Assembly (NCBI GenBank): GCA_030667645.1
Contig: DAOUVM010000002.1
Span: forward strand, 1-28,050
DNA from: Ardenticatenales bacterium
GTDB lineage: Bacteria; Chloroflexota; Anaerolineae; Promineifilales; UBA4811
Length of the DNA: 28,050 bases
Reading direction: 5' to 3'
Part shown: one piece after another, positions 13,944 through 21,885 of the stretch
Position numbering within the stretch: the stretch's first letter is position 1
Layout: each line of letters starts with the position of its first letter
Position numbers and translations under genes: made by a program
The notes under the pieces: model-generated
What the model saw: only the letters and a program-made list of their open reading frames with translations
The model's database searches: none
Told to the model about the DNA's origin: nothing

Positions 13944-15113
13944 GTGGCGCGAGGACAATCAATATGTCAAGAAGCACGATTGAAACTAACGGCACTGCAC
14001 CTGATTTCGTCTATCGAGCTTTGCATCGGAAACCAATTGGGAGTTCCCAGCCAAATTCTCACTTATGCCACAATAGACATAATGGCATGGCTCGACCGGG
14101 ACAAGAACCACCCGGATGTTCAGCGAAGTGATTTCATCAAGTGGGTGGATGCCTATCTGTTACCCGGTTCTCAACTATCATGCACGGCTATCGACCTCTA
14201 CGCGGCTAGGTGCTCGCTCATCCACTCGTATTCAGCAGAATCGAAATTAAGCAGAGAAGGCAAAGCTAGGGAGCTTTTCTATGCATGGCCCCCGGCTGAT
14301 GAACGGGAGTTGCAGACACTAGTAGACCATTTTGGCGGCCGCGATGCCCAGGCCGTCGGAATCGAGAATCTGCTTGGTGCACTCAAACAGGGGGTTGCGA
14401 AATTCATCGCAACCAACCATGACAACTCACTGGTATTGGACAGGGCAAGAAAGTTCTTCACATTTATGCCCGGCTTGAATATTGACCGCCAGACACTGCT
14501 GGAGTTGGACGGTTTCTTGAGAGAGCAGGGCATAGAATCCTTCCTCTTCGACGTTGATAGGCATTGCATCGAAGAATGCCAAAAGCTTATCAGGTCACAA
14601 GGCGCAAGTAATACGCTGTCCTCGAGAAGACTGGCGCAGCTCCTACTTTCAAAGGTTGACGTTAGCAACGAGAAGAACTACAACCGACTTGTAGGAACCC
14701 TCCGCAGAATGTTGATCACTTTAGCCCCCTCACGCCACTTGATTTTGCTAGACAACTACATCTTTGCAGAGAGCATCACAGACAAGCAAGGCTATCTTGG
14801 AATGTTCAAGGATATCTTCGGGCCGATTGTCGGTAGCGTCAAGGAAGTCAGATTCGTTACTTTACCCAAGCATGACGATTCGCTGTATCAAGATGTGACA
14901 CATTTGTTGAAAAGCTTGAACCCCCAGCTTCTTGTAAGCTGTAGTACCACCAGAGATTTTCACGATAGATTCTGGATAGCAGATGAAGCCAGGGGGCTGA
15001 TCGTAGGAACTTCTCTCAATGGGATAGGTAAAAGATACTCAGTGGTTGACAATTTGAGCGATGAAGATACAAAGGAAATCGTGGATGTATTGAAACGGCA
15101 TAATTTGCTCTAG
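13944..15113 (+). CDS. HEPN-like / PLD-like fusion, candidate effector nuclease
   Basis: The 389-residue frame is taken from GTG 13944; no in-frame ATG exists before 14081, and the ribosome site is weak, so the exact start is uncertain. Residues about 15-130 are helical with RCSLIH at 89-94, the RX4-6H motif of HEPN ribonucleases, followed by SYSAESKLSREGKARELFYAW. The C-terminus has FHDRFWIAD (339-347) and GTSLNG, matching the PLD consensus HxK(x)4D...GSxN with Arg in place of Lys and Thr inserted. Only one such half-site is present, so dimerisation would be needed. It is more A+T-rich than the flanks. Its position after a methyltransferase/GHKL operon suggests a toxic effector in defence; this is inference. 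Confidence 0.6.
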   Translation: MARGQSICQEARLKLTALHLISSIELCIGNQLGVPSQILTYATIDIMAWLDRDKNHPDVQRSDFIKWVDAYLLPGSQLSCTAIDLYAARCSLIHSYSAESKLSREGKARELFYAWPPADERELQTLVDHFGGRDAQAVGIENLLGALKQGVAKFIATNHDNSLVLDRARKFFTFMPGLNIDRQTLLELDGFLREQGIESFLFDVDRHCIEECQKLIRSQGASNTLSSRRLAQLLLSKVDVSNEKNYNRLVGTLRRMLITLAPSRHLILLDNYIFAESITDKQGYLGMFKDIFGPIVGSVKEVRFVTLPKHDDSLYQDVTHLLKSLNPQLLVSCSTTRDFHDRFWIADEARGLIVGTSLNGIGKRYSVVDNLSDEDTKEIVDVLKRHNLL

Positions 15114-15547
15114 ATGATCAGGTGAACCGACGTCCCCTCGAGGCGACTGCCCAATGACGGGGTAAATTCGATGCCCGCGCAGTTGTGGGATTTTGGTCAA
15201 GAAGGCATCGCTGCAAGCCCGGCGGCGGTTCAGCTACCTGGCTACGCACCTGGCAGGAGATGAATAATGATCACGGTGCGGAAATGTAGCCCAATAGGAT
15301 CCGAACCTGGAACCGGTCAGTTCCGGGTTGGAATCCTATTCGGTACATCGGCGTCCCGCGCCCTTGCTTGACGGAGATCTGTGGCGGGCGGGCAGTGTGA
15401 GGCCTGCCGTACGTCTTTTCGGGGACGGGTCTAGGGGCAGCGATGGCCGAGGTCGGTTGGCTGGCTGACAGCGTGGGGGCAGCGCCCGGCTGATCCTCTC
15501 TCTGGCCCTCTCGCGGGTGCGCCGGATGGACCTGCAGAGCAGGATGC
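15114..15547. other. Intergenic stretch between convergent genes
   Basis: The HEPN-PLD gene and the ABC-F gene converge here over about 430 bases. Apart from the long hairpin at 15293-15340, no gene, T-tract terminator or promoter was recognised. Confidence 0.45.
15293..15340. repeat. 21-bp imperfect inverted repeat
   Basis: AATAGGATCCGAACCTGGAAC (arm 15293-15313) faces an arm at 15320-15340 whose reverse complement differs at three positions; the loop is 6 bases. It could fold as a long stem on either strand. There is no T-run, so I list it as a repeat that may also act as a bidirectional terminator between the converging genes. Confidence 0.6.
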
Positions 15548-17311
15548 CTACTCCCTCCCTACCCTCGCCGCCTGATAATCACTATACCCCCCCAGGTACT
15601 CCGTCAGCGCCCCCTCATCCAGCTCCACCACCCGATCCACCACCCGGTCCAAAAAGTACCGATCGTGCGAAATGATCAACATGCTCCCCTCGAACTCGGA
15701 TAGCGCATCCTCCAACACCTCGGCCGACGGGATATCCAGATTGTTCGTCGGCTCGTCCAGCATCAGGAAATTGGCCTCCGAGAGCATCAACAGCGCCATC
15801 TGCAGCCGGCTCCGTTCCCCGCCCGAGAGGTCCGCTACCAGCCCTCGCGCCTGATCATAGCCAAAGAGAAACCGCCCCAGAAACCGCACCGCGTCGCTCT
15901 CCGAAAGTTTCGCCGCCTGGCGTACCGTATCGATCAGCGTCCACCCATAATCCAGCGTCTCGTGCTCCTGGGCGTAATGTCCGATCTTGACGCTCGGTCC
16001 GATATTGATCCGGCCGCCGCTCGGACTCTCCTGCCCACCTGTGGCGAGCCCACTTGTGGCGAGCCCACCTGTGGCGAGCCCACTTGTGGCGAGCCCACCT
16101 GTGGCGAGCCCCCCTGTAGCGAGTCCCGCCGAGCCAAGAACCAGCCGAAAGAGGAGCGACTTGCCCGCCCCGTTGGGCCCCACCATCCCCACCCGCTCCC
16201 CCCGCCAGATGAGTAGGTCGAGCCCCGCCAGTATGATTGCTTCGTCGTCGCCGGCCGGTCCGGCCGGGAACACCTTGTCCAGATCGACGATCTCCAACAC
16301 CTTGTTGCTTCCGCGCCAGCCCGTCAGCTCCAGACCCATCTGCTTGCGCTCCAGCTCCGGCCGGTCGACGCGCTCCATCTTGTCCAGGCGCCTGAGGATG
16401 TTCTTCCCGCGCCGGGAGAACTTGACATTGTCGTATATCTTACCCCAGGTCAGCAGCCGCTTGGCCGCTTGCTCCAGCCGCGTGATCTCCTTGCCTTGCG
16501 CCTGGTACAGCTCCTGCTGCCGCAGCAGGCGCATCTGCTTTTCAAAGGCAAACTCGGAATAACTGCCCTGGTAACGTGTGAGCCGGGCCGCCCCAACCGG
16601 CTCTAGCTCCACAATCTCGTCCACCACTAGGTCGAGCAGGTACCGGTCGTGAGAGACGATAATGACCGCGCCCCCATAGCTCCGGATGAACCGCTCCAGG
16701 AACGCCTTGCCATCCAGGTCCAGGTGGTTGTCCGGCTCGTCGAGCAGGAGAAGGTCCGGCTGGATCACCAGCAGCTTGGCCAAACCTACCAGCTTTTTCT
16801 GGCCCCCGCTCAGCGCCTCCACCGGAAGCTCCAGATCCGCTTCGGCAAACCCCAGGCTGCGAAGTGTCGAGCGCACGCGCCCCTCATACCCATGACCACC
16901 CAGATTGGCGTATTCGTCCAGCAGTCGCGCCTGCCGGTCCAGCGCCCGCGTCAGACCCTTCTCATCGCCATAAACATCCGGGTCGGCCAGCCGTTTCTCG
17001 ACCTGGGCCAGCTCAGATTCGACCCGCGCCAGTTCAGCGGACGCCGTCAAGGCCTCCTGCCACACGGTGCGCCCCGGCTCGAACTGGGGCTCCTGAGTCA
17101 GCCGCCCGATGGACAGCCCTTTGCGGCGGATCGTAAAGCCGGTCTCGCTGTTCAGCTCCCCGGCGATCAGCCGCAGCAATGTACTCTTGCCGCAGCCGTT
17201 GGGCCCCACCAGCCCAACCACCCGGTCGTCGTGGATCTCCCACGAGAGTTCTTTGAAAACCGGTTCCGAAACATAGCTGACCGTGACTCGATCCAGGTGG
17301 GCAGCAATCAT
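15548..17311 (-). CDS. ABC-F family ATPase (duplicated nucleotide-binding domains)
   Basis: GGAGAGG lies 7 bases before ATG 17311. The 587-residue protein has no membrane segments and two ABC domains: Walker A GPNGCGKST near residue 36 and GPNGAGKS near 376, signatures LSGGQKK and LSGGERSRLQ, Walker B LLLLDEPDNHLD and FLMLDEPTNNLD. Between them is a charged, helical linker (RRLDKMERVDRPELERKQMG) as in ABC-F factors, which act on the ribosome (EttA, Uup, antibiotic protection types). A GLATG/GLATS repeat of about 30 residues is inserted after the second Walker A helix, where most homologues have a short loop. It lies 103 bases downstream of the RecQ-like gene on the same strand and may share its transcript. 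Confidence 0.9.
   Translation of the reverse strand: MIAAHLDRVTVSYVSEPVFKELSWEIHDDRVVGLVGPNGCGKSTLLRLIAGELNSETGFTIRRKGLSIGRLTQEPQFEPGRTVWQEALTASAELARVESELAQVEKRLADPDVYGDEKGLTRALDRQARLLDEYANLGGHGYEGRVRSTLRSLGFAEADLELPVEALSGGQKKLVGLAKLLVIQPDLLLLDEPDNHLDLDGKAFLERFIRSYGGAVIIVSHDRYLLDLVVDEIVELEPVGAARLTRYQGSYSEFAFEKQMRLLRQQELYQAQGKEITRLEQAAKRLLTWGKIYDNVKFSRRGKNILRRLDKMERVDRPELERKQMGLELTGWRGSNKVLEIVDLDKVFPAGPAGDDEAIILAGLDLLIWRGERVGMVGPNGAGKSLLFRLVLGSAGLATGGLATGGLATSGLATGGLATSGLATGGQESPSGGRINIGPSVKIGHYAQEHETLDYGWTLIDTVRQAAKLSESDAVRFLGRFLFGYDQARGLVADLSGGERSRLQMALLMLSEANFLMLDEPTNNLDIPSAEVLEDALSEFEGSMLIISHDRYFLDRVVDRVVELDEGALTEYLGGYSDYQAARVGRE
16034..16123. repeat. 15-bp minisatellite inside the ABC-F gene
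   Basis: Six tandem units of 15 bases, cccacctgtggcgag alternating with cccacttgtggcgag, plus a diverged last unit (cccccctgtagcgag) are seen on the + strand. As the length is a multiple of three they add in-frame GLATG/GLATS pentapeptides to the protein. The alternation gives a 30-bp higher-order period, implying recent duplication by slippage or unequal exchange. Confidence 0.95.
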
Positions 17312-17414
17312 CAGTCAACCTCTCCGCCGGCCTGGACCCCGGTCGTGGAACCCGTAACCCGCCTCGGTGAAAGCCGGAGTCCGGCCGTGCTCGTTCGTAA
17401 TATTGCAGGGCCGC

Positions 17415-20297
17415 TCACTCGTACGCTGGCCCCACGACCCGCGACGCCAAACCGGCCGGGTTCTCTAGCGCCGCCTGGCCGGCCGGCGTCAGTTCCAGCG
17501 CCACCCCTCCGTGGTCCAATTGGCTGCCGCTCAGCAACCCGGCTTCCACCAGGCGGTCTATCATCTTCTCCAGCGCCGCGTGGGAGCGAAACGCCAGCGC
17601 CCGCCATTCGGGAGATGTTTGCCCCCGCTCGCTCGCGCGCGGGCTCCCGCGCAAGATGTGCGTCAGATTAGCCCGCCCCCAGCCCCAGCGCGCATTGCCG
17701 GCGCAACGCAGAATCGTTGCCAGTTGTTCCGATTCGCTCGGCATGCTCGAGGGCGTGAGCGAGCCGCCGTCCGGAGAAGAGTCCGGCCGGCAGTTGTCGC
17801 ACGCATCGCAACTCTCCATCGGCCGCCCGCCCAGGTAGGCGCTAATGTGGCCGTGGCGGCAGTGGCTCGTCGCCGCATAGGCCGCGATCTCGTCCACCCG
17901 CTGTACCTGGATGGTGGCATACCGGTCGATCAGCGTTTCCACCCTCGCGGCCGCGTCGGCCGGCGGCGGCAATAGTTCCAGCAACAACTCGCGTCCGGAT
18001 CCATGATATTCGAGCCGTCCCGCCTCGGCCCAATCAAGCAGTTGGAACTCGATTCCGGTCGGATCCAACCCGCTCGCCCGCGCTGCCGACATCAGATTGA
18101 GCTGGAGCGGCTGTCCCGGCCGCAGTCGAGCAGCCGAAACAAATGCAGACCAATCCGCATCGCCCTGCGCCGCATGCGAGCCATCTCCCATGCACACCAT
18201 GGCCGTGCGCGGCAAATCGTGGTGGCGGCACACCAGGCCCGCTTCCTCCAGCATACTGAGAGCAATCCGCAGCGGCGTCACGTCCGCCCGGAGATCACGC
18301 ATCAGATCGTCGGTCGCTATCCGGCCTACCGTCGTCCCCTCCCCCATGCGGCGCTTGACGGCCGCATAGACCTGCCGCAGAAACTCGACCGGCAGTGCAT
18401 CCCGCTTTGCCCGTCCGGTCAGCGTGCCCCGGTCATGAGTGCTGAATATCAACACACAGCGCGCCGGTTTCCCATCTCGGCCCGCCCGCCCCGCCTCCTG
18501 ATAGTACGCCTCCAATGATGGCGGCAATTGCAGGTGAACGATCAGCCGGATGTCCGCCTTGTCGATCCCCATACCAAAAGCCACGGTGGCGACCATCACC
18601 CTCACCCGTCCCCCCATGAAATCGTCCTGTGCCGCGCTCCTCTCCTCCCGGCCGCCCATGCCGGCGTGATAGTAGCCGGCCGATATCCCCTGGTCTCGCA
18701 GCAGCGCCGCGATCTCTTCGCACCGGGCGCGAGTCCCGGCGTAAACAATGGCGCTTCCGTCCTCGGACTGGATCAGGGCCAACAAACTGCGCAGCTTCTC
18801 ATCGGCATTGCGGGCTCGAATCGCCGACAGGTGGAGATTGGGTCGATAGACATCCGCGGACACGACCACCATCTTCCCGTCCGCATCGGCCGCTCCCTCT
18901 GACAGATTCTTGAGGACGTCCACGCGGACCCGCGGCGGTGCAGTGGCGGTCATTCCCAATAGCGTTGGGCGTCCCAGCGACTGGTGCGCCTTGGCGATAG
19001 CCAGATAATCGGGACGAAAATCACGACCCCACACGCTGACACAGTGGGCCTCGTCAATCACCAGTCGTTTGACCCCCGCCCGGCGCAGCGCATGGAGAAA
19101 GGGTGGTTGGCGCAATCTTTCCGGCGCCGCATAGACCAGCCGGTAGCGGCCGTCCGCTACCGCCCCCATGCGCCTCCGCAACTCGCTCCCGTCCAACGTG
19201 CTATCGATGTTTGTGGCCCGGCCGCGGATCTTGGCTGGCAACGAATCCACCTGGTCCTTCATCAACGCGATCAGCGGCGAGACGACCAGCGTTGTGCCCT
19301 CCTCGTCCAGCAGCGCCGGAAGCTGGTAGCAGAGCGACTTTCCGCCGCCGGTGGGAAGGACCGTCAGCACGTCTTGATCTCGCAGCGTTGCCGCCATCGT
19401 CTCTGCCTGCCCCGGCAGCAGGCGCTGAAAGCCAAAGAACGCTTTCACGTCCGCCTCCAACCGCTGGCGTTCCTCTGTGGAAACCGGGACCGTGTCCGGG
19501 GTCCACTCTGCCTCCTTCTCTCCCGGCGCGGCTGCGGCCCCTCTCTCCTTTGGGGGCGCGGCCGCGGCGGCCCAGATCTTCAGATCCTCCCCCAGCGCCT
19601 CCCTCAACACAGCCAGCTCCGTCTCGTAGCGAGCCGCCAGCGCCGCCGCCATCTCCTCCGCTCGATTCGTCTCCCGGCTGATCCGGTAATAGTCACGCAG
19701 GCGGCGCAGAGTATAGCCCGGCAGCGGCCGGTCGTCGGCCGCGCTCCGCTCCAGCCGAACCGCATAACCGCTCGCACTCACCAGATCGCCCCGCGCCTGG
19801 TGAACCGACAACATCCCCATAAAATAGGCCCGGCTGTTGGGCCTCAACTCCGCCAGGCGACGGTAGGCATCCACGGCCGCGCCATCATCATTGCGCGCCA
19901 GATGCACCTCCCCCAGCAGCCCCCAGAGGGGTATGCTGTCGGGTCTGCTCGCAACCAGCTCTCTGGCAATGCCAAGCGCCCCCTCCGTGTCCCCTGTTTC
20001 CAGACGAATCCGTGCCTCCAGTGAACGTGAGGTTTGCGAGGTTCTGCGCTCGTGGCGCGCGTTCATGACCTCCAGGGCTGCGCCGGGCTGGCCCAGACCC
20101 AGCAACGCTCGCGCCTTCGCATCGCAAAGCGACACCAATTCGGGATGCAGCGCCATCATCTCTTCCACGCACGCCAGCGCCCTCTCGTACTGCTCCCACC
20201 GCAACAGGAAGCTGATCAGGCGGGTGCGTCGCTTGCCGGTGATGTGCCGGGTCGCGACCGGGGTAAGGCCGAGTACTTTCAACGTATCCTGATCCAT
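17415..20297 (-). CDS. TPR-RecQ fusion: RecQ-family DNA helicase with N-terminal TPR region
   Basis: ATG 20297 is chosen over the longer frame because GGGAGGG lies 5 bases before it. The 960-residue protein starts with about 250 residues of TPR-like helices (ERALACVEEMMALHPELVSL, LGQPGAALEVM, DDGAAVDAYRRLAELRPNS), then the RecQ core: FFGFQRLLPGQ (Q motif), TGGGKSLCYQLPA near 318, DEAHCVSVWGRDFRPDY near 414, TATAPP, and QEAGRAGRDG near 592. A zinc-binding set (SHCRHGH, then CDACDNC near 830) and a winged-helix RQC-like end follow. It would unwind DNA 3' to 5' in repair or recombination. RecQ proteins usually lack the TPR arm, which likely binds a partner. The typical HRDC domain is not evident. 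Confidence 0.88.
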   Translation of the reverse strand: MDQDTLKVLGLTPVATRHITGKRRTRLISFLLRWEQYERALACVEEMMALHPELVSLCDAKARALLGLGQPGAALEVMNARHERRTSQTSRSLEARIRLETGDTEGALGIARELVASRPDSIPLWGLLGEVHLARNDDGAAVDAYRRLAELRPNSRAYFMGMLSVHQARGDLVSASGYAVRLERSAADDRPLPGYTLRRLRDYYRISRETNRAEEMAAALAARYETELAVLREALGEDLKIWAAAAAPPKERGAAAAPGEKEAEWTPDTVPVSTEERQRLEADVKAFFGFQRLLPGQAETMAATLRDQDVLTVLPTGGGKSLCYQLPALLDEEGTTLVVSPLIALMKDQVDSLPAKIRGRATNIDSTLDGSELRRRMGAVADGRYRLVYAAPERLRQPPFLHALRRAGVKRLVIDEAHCVSVWGRDFRPDYLAIAKAHQSLGRPTLLGMTATAPPRVRVDVLKNLSEGAADADGKMVVVSADVYRPNLHLSAIRARNADEKLRSLLALIQSEDGSAIVYAGTRARCEEIAALLRDQGISAGYYHAGMGGREERSAAQDDFMGGRVRVMVATVAFGMGIDKADIRLIVHLQLPPSLEAYYQEAGRAGRDGKPARCVLIFSTHDRGTLTGRAKRDALPVEFLRQVYAAVKRRMGEGTTVGRIATDDLMRDLRADVTPLRIALSMLEEAGLVCRHHDLPRTAMVCMGDGSHAAQGDADWSAFVSAARLRPGQPLQLNLMSAARASGLDPTGIEFQLLDWAEAGRLEYHGSGRELLLELLPPPADAAARVETLIDRYATIQVQRVDEIAAYAATSHCRHGHISAYLGGRPMESCDACDNCRPDSSPDGGSLTPSSMPSESEQLATILRCAGNARWGWGRANLTHILRGSPRASERGQTSPEWRALAFRSHAALEKMIDRLVEAGLLSGSQLDHGGVALELTPAGQAALENPAGLASRVVGPAYE

Positions 20298-20340
20298 TCT
20301 GTCCCTCCCTGCATCCTGCACGGAACCCAGATGGCCCGCC

Positions 20341-20404
20341 CGGCTGCCCAAAGGTAGCCCTCGCGGCTCGGCCGGCTGCCGGAGGATAGCCCTCGCGGCT
20401 AGCC
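20341..20404. repeat. 32-bp tandem duplication
   Basis: Two consecutive units starting cggctgcc at 20341 and 20373 each contain tagccctcgcggct (20355-20368 and 20387-20400). The copies differ mainly in the 5 to 6 bases between these blocks. Confidence 0.75.
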
Positions 20405-20519
20405 CGGTGGCGTGGCGTATGTTCCAGCATTGTATCTCGGTTCCCATTCCTTACCACCTCGACCTGGAGGGTGTCGAAAAAAGATCCCGTCCCCTCTGTC
20501 AACACCGTCATCCACTACA

Positions 20520-20618
20520 GCAATTCTCAATGTGGCAGGTTGAAAAAAGCGCGCAGGGGGCGCCTCCGCAGAGCGTCATGCGTCCAGTTCCGCATTTCTC
20601 GAATGCCCACGATCCCGC
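20520..20618. repeat. ~100-bp direct repeat, copy 1
   Basis: It starts gcaattctcaatgtggcagg, includes ctccgcagagcgtcatgcgt and ends gaatgcccacgatcccgc. It matches 20719-20822 nearly throughout, apart from a few substitutions and small indels around the AAAAAAG stretch. It does not encode a convincing protein. Confidence 0.9.
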
Positions 20619-20624
20619 ATAAAA

Positions 20625-20687
20625 GTCGGAGTGTCATTCCAATCCAGCCGCCTGCGGGGCGCACGTAAGTCGGAATGTTATTCCGAC
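20625..20687. repeat. Two related GTCGGAAT palindromes
   Basis: GTCGGAAT-GTT-ATTCCGAC (20669-20687) is a perfect 8-bp palindrome. A decayed relative, GTCGGAGT-GTC-ATTCCAAT, lies at 20625-20640. Both sit between the two ~100-bp repeats, so the array alternates long repeat and palindrome. Confidence 0.7.
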
Positions 20688-20718
20688 CGGCGCTGCTCAA
20701 CGGCCGGCAGAGACCGTG

Positions 20719-20822
20719 GCAATTCTCAATGTCGCAGGTTGCGGAACAGAAGCGCGCATGGTGCGCCTCCGCAGAGCGTCATGCGTCACAGTTCCGCATT
20801 TCTGGAATGCCCACGATCCCGC
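20719..20822. repeat. ~100-bp direct repeat, copy 2
   Basis: This copy has gcaattctcaatgtcgcagg at its start and the same gcgcctccgcagagcgtcatg core and gaatgcccacgatcccgc end as copy 1, 199 bases downstream of it. Confidence 0.9.
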
Positions 20823-20862
20823 CAGATCACGGTGCAAACTGTGAATTGCTGCATCCACTGCC

Positions 20863-20892
20863 TTGACGTCATAGCGAGCCGCATGCTATAGT
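20863..20892 (+). promoter_or_regulatory. Sigma70-type promoter of the DUF2877 gene
   Basis: TTGACG (20863-20868) and TATAGT (20887-20892) are 18 bases apart. ATAGC and GCTAT arms flank the spacer, as at 3722-3750, and the two promoters share CTTGACGyCATAGC. The start codon follows 48 bases later. Confidence 0.6.
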
Positions 20893-20940
20893 ACCATCGC
20901 CGGTCATCGTCAAGCATCGCCCTGGCAGGGCGCAAACGCC

Positions 20941-21870
20941 ATGACAAAACACTTGATCGCTCGTTCCATCAGCCGGCCGGTACACGACTGGCTATTCGGC
21001 CCCGGTGCAGTACCCCCTTCCCTGCGCGTACTGGCGGTTTTCGAGCATGCCTGCGACCTGGTCGCTCCCGATGGGCGGGTGATGGCGCTGGTGACCCCAA
21101 CAGTAGGCGATGGTCCGTTCAACATCGTGGTGGCTGCAAACGCCGGGATCTTTGCCCCGGTCGAGCCGGACGCGCCGGCCGTACTATACCCGAGTCACCT
21201 CCAAATCGGATCGCTCGAGGTGGCGCTCGACCGGGCCACGGTCTGGGAACCCCAGCCGGACTGGCCTGCCCTCCGGGACCGGCGCCCTCTCATCGAGGCT
21301 CGGCTGCCCGACCTTTCCCGGATAGCGCTTCAGCTCGCCCCCGCCGGGAGCCTGCTGGCAACTGCCTCTGCCGGGAGGGACGAACCCGGCCAGCTTCCGG
21401 CGCAGATCGCCTCCGCCGCCCACCGCGCCGCCCGGGCCCTCCGCGCCGGATGGGACGGCGACCGGGATCAACTTAGAGTGGGAGCCCGCCAACTGGCGGG
21501 ACTGGGAAGCGGGCTCACCCCGGCCGGTGACGACTTTCTCACCGGCATCATGCTCTGGGCATGGCTGGCTCACCCGAGCCCGTCCTCCTTTTGCCATCTA
21601 TTGGCTGAAACAGCCGCTCCTCGCACTACCACTCTCTCCGCCGCCTGGCTGCGGGCCGCGGCCGAGGGACAATGCAGCGCCCCCTGGCATCGGCTGCTGG
21701 CCATGCTGGCGGACGGCGCGGCGTCCGCCCCTGAACTCGAACCCGCCGCCAGGCTGGTGCTGGCTCACGGCGCCACCTCCGGCGCCGACACCCTGGCCGG
21801 CTTTCTCTTCCTCGCTTCCCCGCCCGACCCTCCCTCCCCTCCGCAGCCTGTCCCGAATTCCGATTTCTGA
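20941..21870 (+). CDS. DUF2877 (AllH-like) protein
   Basis: The 309-residue product carries LAGLGSGLTPAGDDFLTGIM near residues 188-207, the signature of DUF2877. A member of this family, AllH, has been linked to oxamate carbamoyltransferase in allantoin breakdown, and other members occur in purine-catabolic clusters. The start at 20941 has only a modest GGCAGGG upstream, but no alternative is better. The last codons (PNSDF, stop) lie inside a perfect 15-bp palindrome. Convergent neighbours encode a purine/pyrimidine permease and a xanthine dehydrogenase-like enzyme, which supports a purine or ureide role, although the exact reaction here cannot be read. Confidence 0.75.
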   Translation: MTKHLIARSISRPVHDWLFGPGAVPPSLRVLAVFEHACDLVAPDGRVMALVTPTVGDGPFNIVVAANAGIFAPVEPDAPAVLYPSHLQIGSLEVALDRATVWEPQPDWPALRDRRPLIEARLPDLSRIALQLAPAGSLLATASAGRDEPGQLPAQIASAAHRAARALRAGWDGDRDQLRVGARQLAGLGSGLTPAGDDFLTGIMLWAWLAHPSPSSFCHLLAETAAPRTTTLSAAWLRAAAEGQCSAPWHRLLAMLADGAASAPELEPAARLVLAHGATSGADTLAGFLFLASPPDPPSPPQPVPNSDF

Positions 21871-21885
21871 CAGAAATCGGAATTC
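21855..21885 (+). terminator. Perfect palindrome spanning the DUF2877 stop codon
   Basis: GAATTCCGATTTCTG (21855-21869), one A, then CAGAAATCGGAATTC (21871-21885) form a perfect 15-bp inverted repeat with a one-base centre. The TGA stop occupies 21868-21870. With no T-tract it may be a dispersed palindromic repeat that landed at the gene end and also serves to end or protect the transcript. Confidence 0.6.

Larger units (their letters stand above)
20298..20940. other. Repeat-rich region between divergent genes
   Basis: About 640 bases separate the TPR-RecQ gene (leftward) from the DUF2877 gene (rightward). It contains a 32-bp tandem duplication, a pair of roughly 100-bp direct repeats, two related short palindromes and, at its right end, a promoter. 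Short open frames here repeat because the DNA repeats and are not convincing genes. Confidence 0.6.

Noticed and set aside
16034..16123. CRISPR-like array
   Set aside because: Units of 15 bases are contiguous without spacers and lie in-frame within a gene, so this is a minisatellite.
16649..17671. Long + strand open frame (340 codons) opposite the ABC-F and RecQ genes
   Set aside because: It is antisense to clear coding sequence, is rich in Arg/Pro/Gln, and has no ribosome site; an artefact of high GC.
18984..20024. 346-codon + strand frame opposite the TPR-RecQ gene
   Set aside because: Antisense shadow of a well-supported helicase gene with no recognisable motif.
20520..20822. CRISPR-like array from the pair of ~100-bp repeats
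   Set aside because: Only two copies, far too long for CRISPR repeats, and no cas genes nearby.
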